Assembly: GCA_023014365.1 (NCBI GenBank)
Contig: JAEBUN010000035.1
Coordinates: 310,001 to 374,000 of the forward strand
Length of the DNA stretch: 64,000 bases
DNA from: Lepiota brunneoincarnata
Lineage: Eukaryota; Basidiomycota; Agaricomycetes; Agaricales; Agaricaceae
Reading direction: 5' to 3'
A program made the translations under genes and the position numbers. Below the pieces are notes generated by a model. That model was given only the letters and a program-made list of their open reading frames with translations. It had not been told where the DNA came from and did not search any database. Positions 1-11,218 of the stretch are shown here, one piece after another. Position 1 is the stretch's first letter; each line of letters begins with the position of its first letter.

Positions 1-1345
1 AAGGTTATCCCAGCCTGCTATTCCGGCTTAGCAACCTCGGCAACTCATTCAGACATCGCTTTCAAATAACTCGAGATTTTACTTGAAAATCCAATATCCA
101 ATTACCAAGGAGCTGTCCCGCTCATTCCAGCTGGAAGAACCAGCTTACTACCGTTACTTAGTAACCTCGTGCATTCACTCTACCACCGCTTCCAAGATAG
201 TCGAGATTCGACAGATATAGAGAGTGCATTATCCTAACCATCCAGCTTACCTCAGAGGACCATGCCAACCTGCCCTCACAGCTCCTCAATCTGGGAGACT
301 CATTCTGGTCCCGTTTTTAATTCACACACGATCTTACAGACATCGAAGCTCTCATACCAAATTTGCAGAGGGTTGCCCAACCCGCACCAGAGGGTCACGC
401 TCGATTGCCTTCGTGCCTTAGAGGCCTTGGAACCTTGTTCAAATCACGATTTGAAATTTACCCCGGGCCAGCCCACTCCAACAATCAACGTGGTTGTCTG
501 ATGTACAGTGCAAACGATTGTTGGAGACTTCAATCAGCTTAACGACGAAACCTAGGTTCACATCTTCATGATGATTAAATTCGATCTCTGATAAGATATT
601 TGCTTACCAGAAATTCAAACAGCCTTCTCTTCTGATGGTTTTAGCTCCGCTGGCTGCGGTTCAAGAGCTTTATTTATAGCCTGCGCGTTAAGGTGGGATG
701 AATATTGAGCGAGGCCAGTCGGAAGCCAAGGTCTGGGCGTTATTTCGATTGGCTGTCCCCGTGTTGGCGAGAATCATGTGATGTCACACCATCGGTTTCT
801 TCTGCTACTCCCTCTGCGCTCAGCTCCCATCATCTTCCACCCGCAACCCCCTATGTTCCCCTTATGAAGGCCCCTCTTTCCAGCGCCTTGTCCACATTCG
901 AACTCGTCTATCGACACACCCCTCATTACTGTCGCATGGGCAATCCGTTCCGTGAATTGCAGGTTCGGCGTGTTCATGGACGGTCACTAACCCAAGTTTA
1001 TCTCTCAATCCCTGCCAGATGACGTTTGGTTTAATCACATTTCACGTTTGTACGCCTCGACTTTCCCGACTCGTCTTGTGCTTTCGGATGGGCAGGGACC
1101 TCTACGCAAATCTAAAGGGATATAGTGTCCGCGTGCAGGAGGACAATCGTGTTACTGAGCCGCCCCCATCCCGCGTGCAGATCCCATATACAAAATTCTT
1201 CGAAAACTTTGCGAACATGTAGCCAGACCGATGCTACATGCTCTTGACTAGATGGCGGCTATACCTGATGCTGGCCCTGGCCTCCAGTTGCTGGAATCAC
1301 ACAGACCTCCCACATGTTCGGTAGTTTCCCCCAAAAAGATTTCAC
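1..1345. other. No recognised gene; weak repeats at left edge
   Basis: I see no protein family here. Positions about 25-75 and 150-215 are two diverged copies of one short segment (TAGTAACCTCG-like core, then TCATTC/TTCACTC and CTCGAGATT/GTCGAGATT), so the left edge holds old repeats. The open frames between 224 and 1222 are short, overlap one another, and show no domain, signal peptide or convincing splice structure. Confidence 0.4.
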
Positions 1346-2045
1346 GCAGCCAGGGCATACAGCGAACAAGACGGATCTCGCGTTTCGGATTTCGTTGGTT
1401 CCTCATACAACAATCCTTCTGTCACCGCCCTTCTCGAGGAAATCAAATCGGCATCGATAACGGACCAAACTCTCACTAGATCATTCAACCATCCCACAGC
1501 TCTGATCCCCGCCGCGAGACAGGAAACGCGTATGCCCAGGGAGATGATGGACCGGGGGGATATTGGGTCATCATTGTTGCAAGATGCTGATGTCGCTACC
1601 CTACGAGTCACAGAGCAAATGGGCGCCCACAATTGGATGTACTTTGCTTGCCGCACAGTTCAGGACCAGGCAAGACCCTCTCAAGAGCGGAGTGCACCCC
1701 CCATATGACCGTCGGTTGGAAGCTATTGGTAATGATGAAGCTTTGTCTGCAGGCCAGACGAGTACAGGAGACGAGAAGCCGTCTATCTTGCTGCAGGAAG
1801 GTTGACTGGTGGATATCGAGGTGTTGTGGCCACCATGTAGTCGGTCGGGGACGACTATGGTCCTGATATTGCTCAAGGCTTCTATAAGTATCTTTATTTG
1901 GAGAAGTGGGCGGAAGTGGCTCGATAACGGCCGCGCAGCCCGCGCACTTGATAGGAGGACACGAAAGGTTCGAACGACGATTGGAGATACGGAGGACGGT
2001 TTTCTGATATGGATGCCATACTTACCGGTCGCCTTGAATGATTCA
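1346..2045 (+). pseudogene. CHAT-domain (caspase-like) protein, decayed C-terminal part
   Basis: Pieces in three frames match the C-terminal half of a CHAT domain, which in agaricomycetes usually follows TPR repeats. The pieces are NWMYFACRTVQDQARP (about 1631-1680), LSAGQTSTGDEK (about 1740-1780), a GGYRGVVATM segment followed by a stop and SVGDDYGPDIAQGFYKYL (about 1805-1895), and NGRAARALDRRTRK onward (about 1927). CHAT proteins usually have HFACHG and LSACQT, carrying the catalytic His and Cys. Here these read YFACRT and LSAGQT, so both catalytic residues are lost. The Trp usually found in ATMWS is a TAG stop. At least three frame changes occur, not all of them +1, so this is a real old pseudogene. 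No TPR region is visible upstream. Confidence 0.6.
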
Positions 2046-2790
2046 TTGTACGACTTCTGTGCGAAGGGCTCCGAGAGTGGCAGACCCATACCCTTCCTTC
2101 AAGGTACGACGATTACACATTTCAAGCCCGTAGCATGCTCGGAGGGTGGGTTTCGCTGCTGGTGCTCTTCATATTCAGGGGCGTACGAGCTCTCAGCGAC
2201 GTTTGTGTTAAACACAGTACCAAAAGCGAGGCTCCCCGAAGTCCGAAGAAAGAGACTGAGGAGGAGGATAAGGATATCCGTTTAGAAATACCCCATGACC
2301 ATACTGTGGCACAGAGACTTCTCTTCAACTGCGCGAGGGAGACTTCTTCGATCATCTCTCGTCGTGTTCAAGTTCCCTCCGACGTCCGTTTGATGTTTGA
2401 TGTTTGGCAAGAAAAATTGACTTGTCCGGGCTCAACCGCGAGCACCGGCCCTGTCTGTCTCCATGTTCGATACGCCTGGGCAAGGGGTTCCGAACGTGAA
2501 CTCCAGAGCTGCGGCATTTCGGTGTCCATTACCAATTGAAATGGAACAATTCTATTTTAATCTGGTCGTCATCAGGAATTGCATTACGCGGTGCTCCGAT
2601 ACCGAATACAGGATGTCATAGAAACGCCAAAGGGTCAGTCTATTATCGAATGGCATCATGGGGTTTGTTTTGGGTATATAGTAACGGTGGGGGCTGCCGT
2701 CATGGAACTGGTACCTGCCGTCATGGACAATAGATATATGATGAGTTCGAACTCCTCTTGATCTCAAGCCGCTAAGATTAAGCTTACCTC
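2046..2790. other. No recognised gene
   Basis: Overlapping open frames on both strands (for example 2135-2539 plus) show no family features. The stretch lies between the CHAT remnant and the 3' end of the small precursor gene on the minus strand, and may include that gene's 3' UTR. Confidence 0.3.
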
Positions 2791-3115
2791 CTACTCGGAG
2801 TCTGGCGCTGGATTGCCGATGATTCTAAAATTCTGCACATCACGTTTCTGATACCCTAATTGTCCTTGAGAAGGACATTTTTTTTAAGTGCCGGCGAGCG
2901 GGGAGAGGGGGAGACAGAGGAACTTACGAGGCTCATGTCCTGGGTGCGAATCAGGCGTTGGGTTGCCAACGATAGCGAAGTTCACTTGTTCGGTTTGGTC
3001 AGCCCATCCGTTGATCAACTAAATCTATGTACTCACAAGGTTCTAAGGTGCTTGCTACAGGGGCGGCAGCGGCTCCTGAGATGAGAACGAGGACGGCAAG
3101 GAGGGCTGAACGCAT
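2791..3115 (-). CDS. Small secreted repeat peptide precursor (KEP/RiPP-like)
   Basis: The start at 3115 opens a classic signal peptide, MRSALLAVLVLISGAAAAP. Exon 1 is 3037-3115 (donor GTGAGT), exon 2 is 2928-2984 and exon 3 is 2791-2847, ending in TAG. Exon 2 encodes LNFAIVGNPTPDSHPGHEP and exon 3 encodes RDVQNFRIIGNPAPDSE. The two exons therefore carry two copies of NFxxxGNP(T/A)PDS, the same motif repeated 15 times in the large precursor at 12136-15043. Splicing leaves exon 3 one base out of frame in the A run at its start (2845-2847); removing one A restores it. In the alternative reading the junction gives a KR dibasic site. The mature protein would be only about 45 residues. I infer a secreted, proteolytically processed peptide; its activity is unknown. 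Confidence 0.65.
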
Positions 3116-4562
3116 GATGAAGGCAAGGTAGAAAGTGAACCTGGGGGGGGAGGCTAGAGTCTGGATGTTTAGTTCCGAGTACTGGCCTTTTATATTCATG
3201 CTAGTGGGTCCCAGAGCTTGATATCCGGAAGGTGCCTGTCCCGAAGAGTGATTGTTTCATACTGAGGTGCACTGGCCTTGCGACATTCAAGACGTACTGA
3301 ATCTAATCATTTAGAAGAATGATGACGCGCGACGTGATCCAATGGTTGGCATTCAGTATGTGATGTTCTGTGCAGGGGCCGTGCTGCAGGTTTTCGAGTG
3401 GGTCCCCCCCTACAAGACCTTAACACAGCGGAGCCAGTAAGTTCGTTCCCCGGGGGCTATTTGAAGGTCTTCCATACCCAACGAACCTATTTCCAAATAT
3501 CGATGATTTCGGCTCGTGCTGCTGGGAACACCAAAGTATGCAGCAGGTGGGGAAAGAAACCTAATAACATCCGTTGTTTATTGTCGCAGGAAACGCAGAA
3601 GATGTTTCCATCCTCCCAGACATTCATCGAAGTGGAAATGGGGGCCGCCAGCCCGCGGTGGGCTTCTCAATATGGCCTGGGAATATTGGGAAAGAAGGAC
3701 ACGTGTGACCGCGTGGGAATGTTCGTTCGTGCTTTAGTCCCCCCCCAGATACTTCGCCACACTATTCCCACCCACCCCATTCCTCGCCTTCCAGTGCTAC
3801 GTGTCGCTTGGGAACGGGTGTTTGAGGTAGAGGGGACATACTGCGTTTACGACCTTACTACTTGCGAATCCTAGGAAACCGAGTGAGTTGTCCAGCTGGG
3901 TAGGCGTGCCCGCAAGTCGTACAGGTGGCAGCAATACTCCCTGGATTTGAGGAGGATATGACAATGGCAGCAGTAAGTGACTACAAGCGACCGTCCCTTT
4001 GACGACATCAGAACAGCTTACGCTCCAGGTGCTGCGCTACATTCAGGTTGAATTTTAATCCTTGTTAGGGCATTCCTTCACTTGCGAAGTTCATCCTCAG
4101 CAACAACGTCGTTGAGCCTAGGAAGCATGATGGACCGGTGCATAACAGCGTGGAGAAGCTGGTACCACTCGGAGCAGAACGATGGGCAATCCGGGTCCGA
4201 TGAATCTCCCTGCGCATTTATGTAGCACGAACTGATAAATAGTAAAGAAGCGCCAGTGAGCGTCCAAACGCCCTCGAACAACAACAAATGGCCTGGCCCT
4301 GACGTGATCTATGACCAGGGCAATTTGCCAATCAATCGAAACACAGATTTCCACTGTCTAACGTCACTTTGCGTGTCATGCGAGTGAACGTGTTGAGTTG
4401 AGACGGCCACAGCGGATTTACGAAGTCCGATCTGACAACCCATCCATATGCGCCCTTGTCTAAACTTAACTTAAATCCCCACAGCGCATGCGATTAAGCT
4501 TAAGTTGCAGTTGGCCAGCTCTTTGATGTGATCCCAGGCTTCGAGTCCCCTTCCTCCCAACC
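3116..4562. other. Intergenic; probable divergent promoter region
   Basis: This stretch separates the minus-strand small precursor from the plus-strand membrane protein and probably holds both promoters. The 158-codon open frame at 3398-3874 is the longest but has no hydrophobic, repeat or family signature that I recognise, so I leave it unannotated. Confidence 0.35.
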
Positions 4563-5836
4563 ATGAGCAACCCCAACGCACCACCCGGCGAGTCAGCCGC
4601 AGACATCTTCAATGAACGTACCATCCTCGACGGTCCTCTTCCTCGGCGCTGTAGCCTACGGTAAGCGCTGTTGCTGCAAGTGGAGGAGCTTAGCCCTTGG
4701 TTAATCACTGATGTGTCTACCCTGCGAAGGTGTCCATCTGACCCTCTTCGCCTGGTGCTTCCAGCTTTTAATCCACAAAAAGAAGACAAGAGGCGACTAC
4801 CTTCTCATGGTTTACATATCATTACTGTTCATCATGGGGAACGTTGGCAACGGCACCAATATCAAAGTCGGAGAATTGACATTTGTGGATAACCGAAACT
4901 ACCCTGGAGGTCCAAATGCGTACTTTTGCTACAGGGGCGGGGCCCGTTGGGCTCACCTGCAACGTTATTTATATCATCAACACCTGGTTCCAGGATGGAC
5001 TATTGGTGAGCGAAACCTGTTTCAAGGACCATTCAATGCGTTGGCCATGGTCCTAAATTTCATTTACCAGCTCTACCGATTCTGGATGTTCTTCCAACAC
5101 AACGGCTGGTATCTAACCGTTGTACCAGGCCTCATGTTCGTCGCCTCTGTGGGTGAGTCAATGAGCATTCCATCCATCCTTGGATCCGCGTTTCCTGACT
5201 CCGGCTACCCCCCCCAATTCGTCAGCTCTGTCCCTCATGCTCATAGTCATGCTCTGCGTTCCTGGGATAACCCTCTGGTCCACTATCGCTAGCCAGCTAG
5301 CGATCTCATACTGGTCAATATCGATCGCGTTGAACGTCGTCATCACAGCCTGCATCGTCGCCCGCCTGCTCTACATGAGATACCAGCTGCGTCGAATAGT
5401 GTCGGGAGCTGGATCCGAGTATATTTCAGTCACAGCTATGCTAGTAGAGTCCGCGGCACTCTACACAGTGAACGGATTGCTATTCCTGGTTAGCTTTGCT
5501 GTCAACAACTCCGTTCAAAATATCTTCCTTCCTGTGCTTGGTCAAACCCAGGTGCGTTTATTTCATTTCATCTCGGCTTGCGTGGAGAAAAAAAGTGCTA
5601 ACGAGTATCCACTGAATTACTACAGTCGATTGCTCCACTGTTAATTATCTTGCGCGTGCTGCAGGGTCGTGCTTGGTCGTCCTGCCACTGTTGCCAACTT
5701 CAGCGTCCAAACGGGTACCGACGTGCGGTTTAACAATATGAGCAATACAGTGGTCGGGACCAGCGGGACTAACCACTCATTCATCGCGAAGAGCCAGGGG
5801 AGCAATCCAAGCATAAAGGATAAAGAGTCCGTTTAG
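4563..5836 (+). CDS. Seven-helix integral membrane protein (agaricomycete family)
   Basis: The gene has at least five exons: about 4563-4660, from 4730, a short intron near 5005-5070, a second near 5154-5225 and a third near 5551-5624. Hydrophobic segments in order include VLFLGAVAYGVHLTLFAWCF, LLMVYISLLFIMGNVGNGT, a CNVIYIINTWFQDG region, YLTVVPGLMFVASV, LMLIVMLCVPGITLW with a following helix, and LYTVNGLLFLVSFAV. The stretch GELTFVDNRNYPGGPNAYF is characteristic of a large uncharacterised mushroom family; I know of no assigned function. Single extra bases are needed near 4923 (T run after NAYF) and near 5683, and possibly near 4611, where an alternative start (MNVPSSTVLFLG) also fits. It lies beside the peptide locus and could be a transporter or receptor, but nothing shows that. 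Confidence 0.75.
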
Positions 5837-6475
5837 TGAACACTTGGCGTTGATTGATTGGTGTGATTGGTTGGGGAGGAGCTAATCATAGCGGGCTTAC
5901 TTTGTGACGGCGAGGGTGGTGTGTCCGAACTTTGTAAGGTTTAGGCGAGAGAAAAACCGCTTATCATTGATACCCATTTTGTGTCCCGGATTGGTCATAC
6001 CCACTTTGATAACTGGATTCGATGATGGAAATCATTTTGTGGCGGGCTTCCCAAGCCTCATGGTCTTGGCGTTATGAGGGACTTAGAAAATTCAGACAGA
6101 AAACTCTCATGGATGCAACTTGAACAAGTGGAGGGAGTGTGAGTGGCTTTTCAGAACACGGCGGGAGAGCGAAGTTTGGGCTTCTATAAGCTGGATAAGT
6201 AAGTGACGTGGGGAATTAATGCTGATTGTAAGGACTTCAAGAAGAAAATCTGTGGGCTTTCCAGATTTCCCAATGTTTTTTTTTCCTGTTCCCACTGCGG
6301 CGTGAAAGTTGGAAGGGCTTGACCACGTTCCACAGTGGAGAAACGTCGGGCCAGCCAACATGATCTGCGCGCCCCAAACCTGTCAAACGCTGCTATATAC
6401 AGCTGAGGGTTGCTTTCCCCCTCACCCCCCCCCCTCCCCTCCCCCCTTCGCCACCCCCCCCAAGCTCTTCCCACA
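5837..6475. other. Intergenic spacer with pyrimidine-rich promoter
   Basis: No gene is visible. The last 70 bases before the next start form a long C/T-rich tract (about 6413-6465), a common arrangement just upstream of fungal start codons. Confidence 0.4.
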
Positions 6476-7574
6476 ATGTCGTCAACCTCTCAACCGAACA
6501 ATGTTTTAGCTACAGAAGGAGAGATGGTATGGAACGTTCCGAATGCCGGGAAACTATGCAAGACGTGGTATCGGATATACGGCGACTTGACATCTGGAGT
6601 GCGGCCATTGGTGGCTCTACACGGGGGACCTGGCGTCACCTCAGACTACCTTACCATCTTCTCCAATCTCACCCAACAAAAGTCTATTCCTGTCGTCATC
6701 TACGATCAGCTTGGGAATGGACTCTCGACACACCTTCCGGAAAAGAAAGGCGATGTGGAAGTTTTGGACCGAGCAACTTTTTTTGGATGAACTAAAGCTC
6801 CTTCTCGAGCATCTCGGAATATACGATAACTATGACCTCCTGGGTCATTCCTGGGGTGGGATGCTTGGGAGCTCGGCATGCTGTTCGACAGCCCGGCGGC
6901 CTTGAGCATCTTATTATCGCGTCTTCTCCTGCATCGCAGGAACTCTGGATTGAGGCACAAAATGTCCTCCGAACAAAGCTTCCCCAAGAAGTGCAGGACA
7001 CTCTTGACAAGTGTGAAAAGGAAGGGAGGACGGACAGTAAAGAATACCAAGATGCAGTTGCTGTCTATTATTCGCGGTTCCTTTGTGTGTTGAATCCAAT
7101 GCCCTGAGGCCCTTCAAAAGTCCTTTGGGTGGCTGGAGAAAGATCCAACAGTATACCTCACAATGTCAGCTTCCCTCCCCACCCCTCTGTCTTTCACGAA
7201 ACTAGAACGTTGAACCATGTCTCTTGTAGGAACGGTCCGTCAGAATTCTTCGTTACCGGCCCTTTAAAAGACTGGTCGATTCTCGACGAAGCTCACAAGA
7301 TCGCGGTTCCGACGCTTCCTGACGAACGGATGGAAGGACGAAGCAGCTGATAGTTGCGTGTACCCATTCTTCAAGTTGATCCCCAAGGTCCGCTGGGTGC
7401 AATTTTCTGTATGTCGCCCCCCTCCCTTTTACACATTATGCATACGTATCCATGAGCTTTTCTCCCCCCCCCCCCCGCTGAAACGTTATGAAAAAGGAAT
7501 CTAGTCATACGGCACACTTCGAAGAGCAAGAGAAGTACCTCGAAGTTGTTAGTCTCTTCTTGATGAGCGAATGA
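6476..7574 (+). CDS. Alpha/beta hydrolase, proline iminopeptidase-like (peptidase S33), frame-disrupted
   Basis: The N-terminus contains [14 protein letters not shown] (oxyanion region HGGPG), then [10 protein letters not shown] and the nucleophile elbow GHSWGGMLG, as in S33 proline iminopeptidases and related amidases. Downstream come [19 protein letters not shown], a [14 protein letters not shown] segment after an intron (about 7161-7229), and the His-bearing end [19 protein letters not shown] after a second intron (about 7409-7495), with a stop at 7574. The expected Ser-Asp-His triad is therefore present. Four +1 shifts interrupt the frame, near 6752, 6868, 7102 and 7318; each is fixed by removing one base. 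S33 enzymes release N-terminal residues, often proline, from peptides. Its position next to proline-containing peptide precursors and UstYa-like genes makes a role in peptide trimming attractive, but this is inference. Confidence 0.75.
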
Positions 7575-8558
7575 TTGGTGATTGGGCTGTGTGAGGGAGA
7601 GAAGCAGTGGCTTCGGTGGTTGGTTTTTTTTTTTGCTTCTATCCGTCATTATTGTTGAGAAGAACTTTATAGCATCGCTCCAGATGTATGTAAGGAGTCA
7701 TGACATATACTCACCTTTCACTCAGGTCCAACAGGGGGCCGTAAGTAAGCAAGCAAGCTCGAGTGGCTGACACAGCCATTAGCCTATAGCGCTTAAGGTT
7801 TTGCGTAAACAAACAGGTCCTGATCAGAACCCAACCCGGCCGAGGTCCACTCTCTTCTTAACGCCACAACCCCTCTTCCCACGCTTTAAATTCTCGAAAC
7901 CTTGTTGGACCATATGAACAAGTTGATGTGAAGGTGGATCATTCCGACAACAACAGGAGAACACACTTGGGTTTCGGGGCTAGACCCGATAGTATGGAAC
8001 ATCACCCACCCACCTTCCCTTCGCCTTCGCGGCGATGCAGCGCCTATCGGGGGAGGTTCGTCCGATACGTCTCTCGGTCCCTTCATACCTTGAGGAGGCC
8101 TAAGCAGGACTAGTTAGAATTTGATTTCCCATGTTTGGTGTCCACCCATTGATTGTCATGAAGAGCTAGGATAGGAAGTCTAATCCCTATTATCCAATGA
8201 ATTGGAACATGATAAAGAGGTTGAGAGCGGCCATTGAATGAGATCCAATGCGCTACATTTTTAATTACCTCTGAATTTGGCTTATTATTGTGCTTGTCAC
8301 ACACCCCAAGTTTAGCGATGTGGATTGAAGGGGTTTCTTGAGTGCTGATGGAATTACTGCTGACCAACCCCCCCCCCCCCCTCCCTTTCCCATCAAGCAT
8401 CCCTGCAGGGCCATCAATATATGGTTTTTCCCGGTTGCGATTTCCCTTATTCGGACTCGAGCCCTGTAGATGCTTAGATCCCCTTTTCCAGCTTCTTGAC
8501 CAACAGCCATCACATCCCCCCCCTCCACTCCATTTTCACATCATCATCATCACCAGCT
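7575..8558. other. Intergenic
   Basis: No gene seen. Poly-C tracts occur near 8370 and 8598. The segment directly before 8559 is C/T- and ATC-rich, consistent with the promoter and 5' UTR of the UstYa-like gene. Confidence 0.35.
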
Positions 8559-9263
8559 ATGAAGTTGAGCAAGGTATGTGTGGTCGTTTCCTCAATCCCC
8601 CCCCCCCCCCACTTCAGACTTGGAGCTTAAACCGCGAGACTAGGATTTTCCGTATTATGCCGCTGTCGTAACCTGTGCCTACGTTGCAATATGCAACCTG
8701 CTCCGCATCTCAGCAACGTTCAAACTGAAAAGTGCCCTTTCAAACCACGTTGATTTCCGTTCGTTACTATATTGTTTCCTTCTTTCAAGAACGAAAAAAA
8801 TCTCAACCTATGTTCGTTGTTAGCCCTGAGTGCAGATGGATACCCTCGTCAACTCCCCCTCAATGTACGAAACGCAGTCATGGTATTCAACGATACATCG
8901 CACTACGGCCTACACGACGTACACGAATGGGAATCACTCACACCGCCGGGAAATGGGTGGGTCGTACTCGAGCCTGGACTTCGATCGTACGCGGTCACAA
9001 TGTACCACCAGTTACATTGTCTCAATGCGATGCGCTACGACCTCACCCAGTCCAAAATCGGGAAGAACGCCACTTCGGCAGAGCTCGGTCATGCTCACCA
9101 TTGCTATAACTATATTCGCCAGGGTTTACAGTGTCGTTTGGACTTGACGTTGGAACCGAATCATGAAGGGACGAATGGGCTCGCTCATGTTTGTGGGGAT
9201 TGGATTCAGATTCGGACTTTCATGGAGCAGAATTACCGCAAGTATCCCTCGTACTATGTTTGA
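8559..9263 (+). CDS. UstYa-like oxidase (DUF3328), canonical copy
   Basis: UstYa-family proteins are small membrane-anchored, probably metal-dependent oxidases that install ring closures in fungal ribosomal peptides such as ustiloxins. Both signature HxxHC motifs are present: HQLHC in YHQLHCLNAMR (about 9003-9035) and HAHHC in HAHHCYNYIRQGLQC (about 9088-9135). They are followed by LTLEP and HVCGDWIQI. The upstream core YPRQLPLNV and EWESLTPPGNGWV also fits. The start is chosen at 8559: a 15-nt first exon (MKLSK), then an intron with acceptor at 8643, opens into a membrane helix (YYAAVVTCAYVAICNLL). The second intron before about 8790 is uncertain; the only phase-compatible donor I see gives a very short intron. 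First of three tandem genes of this type. Confidence 0.82.
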
Positions 9264-9920
9264 AATCTAGTCTTGCGTTACGTATCCTCCCGTACACATA
9301 CCACTTAAAAAACTGGTGTTCGTTAAGTGGCACATATTAAGGGGAAGTCGAGCTGTCAGGGCTGTTGATAAAAGCATTCACTCCCTCCCCCCATCCATGC
9401 AAATACAAATGATGAATTTCATCTTTTGATCATCAACTCTTATACAAGGTAGGAAAACGCAAAGGGCCCCACGGAATTGGACGTTCTCCGAGGTGCCAGG
9501 TCGCTTGTCCGATGCCATGTATGTATGTATAGTGCAGTACAGTACAGTACATACAATACTGAAAGGCACTCAGGGCAACATCTGCCAACGCAGTCAATCG
9601 CTTCCGCGCCCCTCCCCCCTTCTTTCCTTTACAGGTGTGATCCCTCCTTAAACGCTTCGGGTGGGACTAAACCAACAAGGGACTAATCGCAACGGAGAAA
9701 TCCACATCACCCACACAACACCAATCGGTCCCGCGGTATCCTCGCGGGAGATTGATTCCTTTTTCTTTTTCCCTTTGAACCTGCCCAGCCAAGCCACACA
9801 GCCTCCGAGAAATGAAAACACGTCTATTTTCTGACCCTCAACTTGCGTAGTCAGATCAGATAGTATCTACTACTACTACTACTGCTACCACTACCACCAA
9901 GGATCCCCCCCCCCCAAACC
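9264..9920. other. Intergenic
   Basis: No gene seen. It includes the terminator region of the first UstYa-like gene and, just before 9921, a CTACTACTACTAC-type run and a C tract that probably belong to the promoter of the next gene. Confidence 0.35.
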
Positions 9921-10616
9921 ATGAAGCCCAGCATTGAACGCGGAATCCCATTTCATGCGTTTCTGCCTTTTATCATTATCTTGTCCCTAAGCACGGCGTT
10001 CAACGCTGTGTTGACCTGGAACGACTTCCGGACGCTCAACACGATACGGGATGCTAGAGGTTTGTGCGACAATGCTTCATAAGGCCCCCATCAACTGACC
10101 AGCAGAGAACTTGACAGTGTCAAGACTTACTGCTGGAAAGAATGAGGTTCCGTTCAGGTTGGATCCAGTCGCGTTGATGGTCGACGCAAATGGGCGCTAT
10201 GGAATGAGCGCAGACGACGAGTGGGAATCCCTCTTTCCCTCAAACCATGCCTCGGGCATACACCTCGATCCCTCCGCGATGGAACATGGAGAATATATCT
10301 CCGTCTACCATCAACTGGGTTGCCTGAACTCCCTCAGGACAGCTCTACATGAACCCCGGTTGGGAAGACGACAGGAAGAAGAAAGCACGAGCGCATCACT
10401 GTATGAATATCCTACGCCAAGCTGTCCTCTGCAATGCAGATACCACCCTCGAACCATCGTTACCAGGAAGCACTCTCTGACGGGAAGTTGGTGGCTGCTG
10501 CGAGTGGGATGGATGTACTTCATGTGTGTAGAAACTGGGAGCAACTCAGGACTCTGGCCGAGGAAGACAGATTCGCAACCAGCCATCATTATCATCATCA
10601 TTCTTTGAGCGAATGA
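9921..10616 (+). CDS. UstYa-like protein (DUF3328), altered motifs
   Basis: Exon 1 (9921-10059) encodes a short N-terminus and a membrane helix (FHAFLPFIIILSLSTAFNAVL). Exon 2 begins near 10106 with ENLTVSRLTAGKNEVPF. The core DDEWESLFPSN and YHQLGCLNSLR is followed, one frame later, by AHHCMNILRQAVLCNADTTLEP and, one further frame later, by YQEALSDGKLVAAASG and HVCRNWEQLRTLAEED. Two +1 shifts (about 10349 and about 10457) break the frame. Compared with the copy at 8559, the first HxxHC motif reads HQLGC and the second reads RAHHC, so one His is missing from each. Since these His residues are thought to bind the metal, this copy may be inactive or serve as a partner subunit. The order and spacing of all other family motifs are intact. 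Confidence 0.75.
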
Positions 10617-10901
10617 TCTCAGTTATTGATACGAACTAATATAAACCAAGCAGCCCCCCCCCCCCCCCGTTTCCCATGGACTTCCCTGAATTTTCCTGCC
10701 GAAGCGCTGGCCAAAAAAGGCTATGTGGGTCGGCCAAGCCTCGTTTTAGCCAAATGAAACAAACTCTGTTTTTGTGGTACCTAGTAGTAAATTCCGACGT
10801 GATGGGGTTACCCATTTCCGCACCATAATAATAGCGAGTCCACTTGTTACTTGGTTTCCAAATCCTCTCGTACTCCTCCTCCTCCTCCTAAAGCTATAAT
10901 C

Positions 10902-11218
10902 ATGCGCCCAGAACACGACGAAGAGACCAAGACGCTGTTGTCGTCTAGGTCGAGTGATGATGACGAGTTCAGCAGCAGTCCTACAGTGGATCAGCTGGAG
11001 CAGCCGAGGAGCACAAAGACTGGCTTCATCACTCCGAGAGCGATTTACCTCTTCTGTTTCCTCGTCTTTGTGCTGAATGCCGGACTACTGGCGGCAAGTT
11101 GGCGTGCACAAGAGGAGATGAAGGGTTTATACTCCACCATGGAGCGTAACGTTGCGAATCTTCCCTCGACCAGATGCGTTCGCTGGGTTGTCCGACGCAG
11201 CGAGAAGCCGTCCTGACG
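10902..11218 (+). pseudogene. UstYa-like N-terminal exon only
   Basis: The start at 10902 gives an acidic cytoplasmic N-terminus (MRPEHDEETKTLLSSRSSDD) and one membrane helix (IYLFCFLVFVLNAGLLAASW). One extra base near 11162 must be removed to read NLPRPDAFAGLSDAAR, a segment typical of the start of the UstYa luminal region. A consensus donor follows (GTGAGT at 11219). I find no HxxHC-bearing continuation anywhere between 11219 and 12135, so the catalytic part is missing. Either the gene is truncated or this single-helix protein has another role. Confidence 0.55.

Noticed and set aside
3398..3874. 158-codon plus-strand open frame near the small precursor
   Set aside because: No recognisable motif and no splice support; it is likely promoter or spacer.
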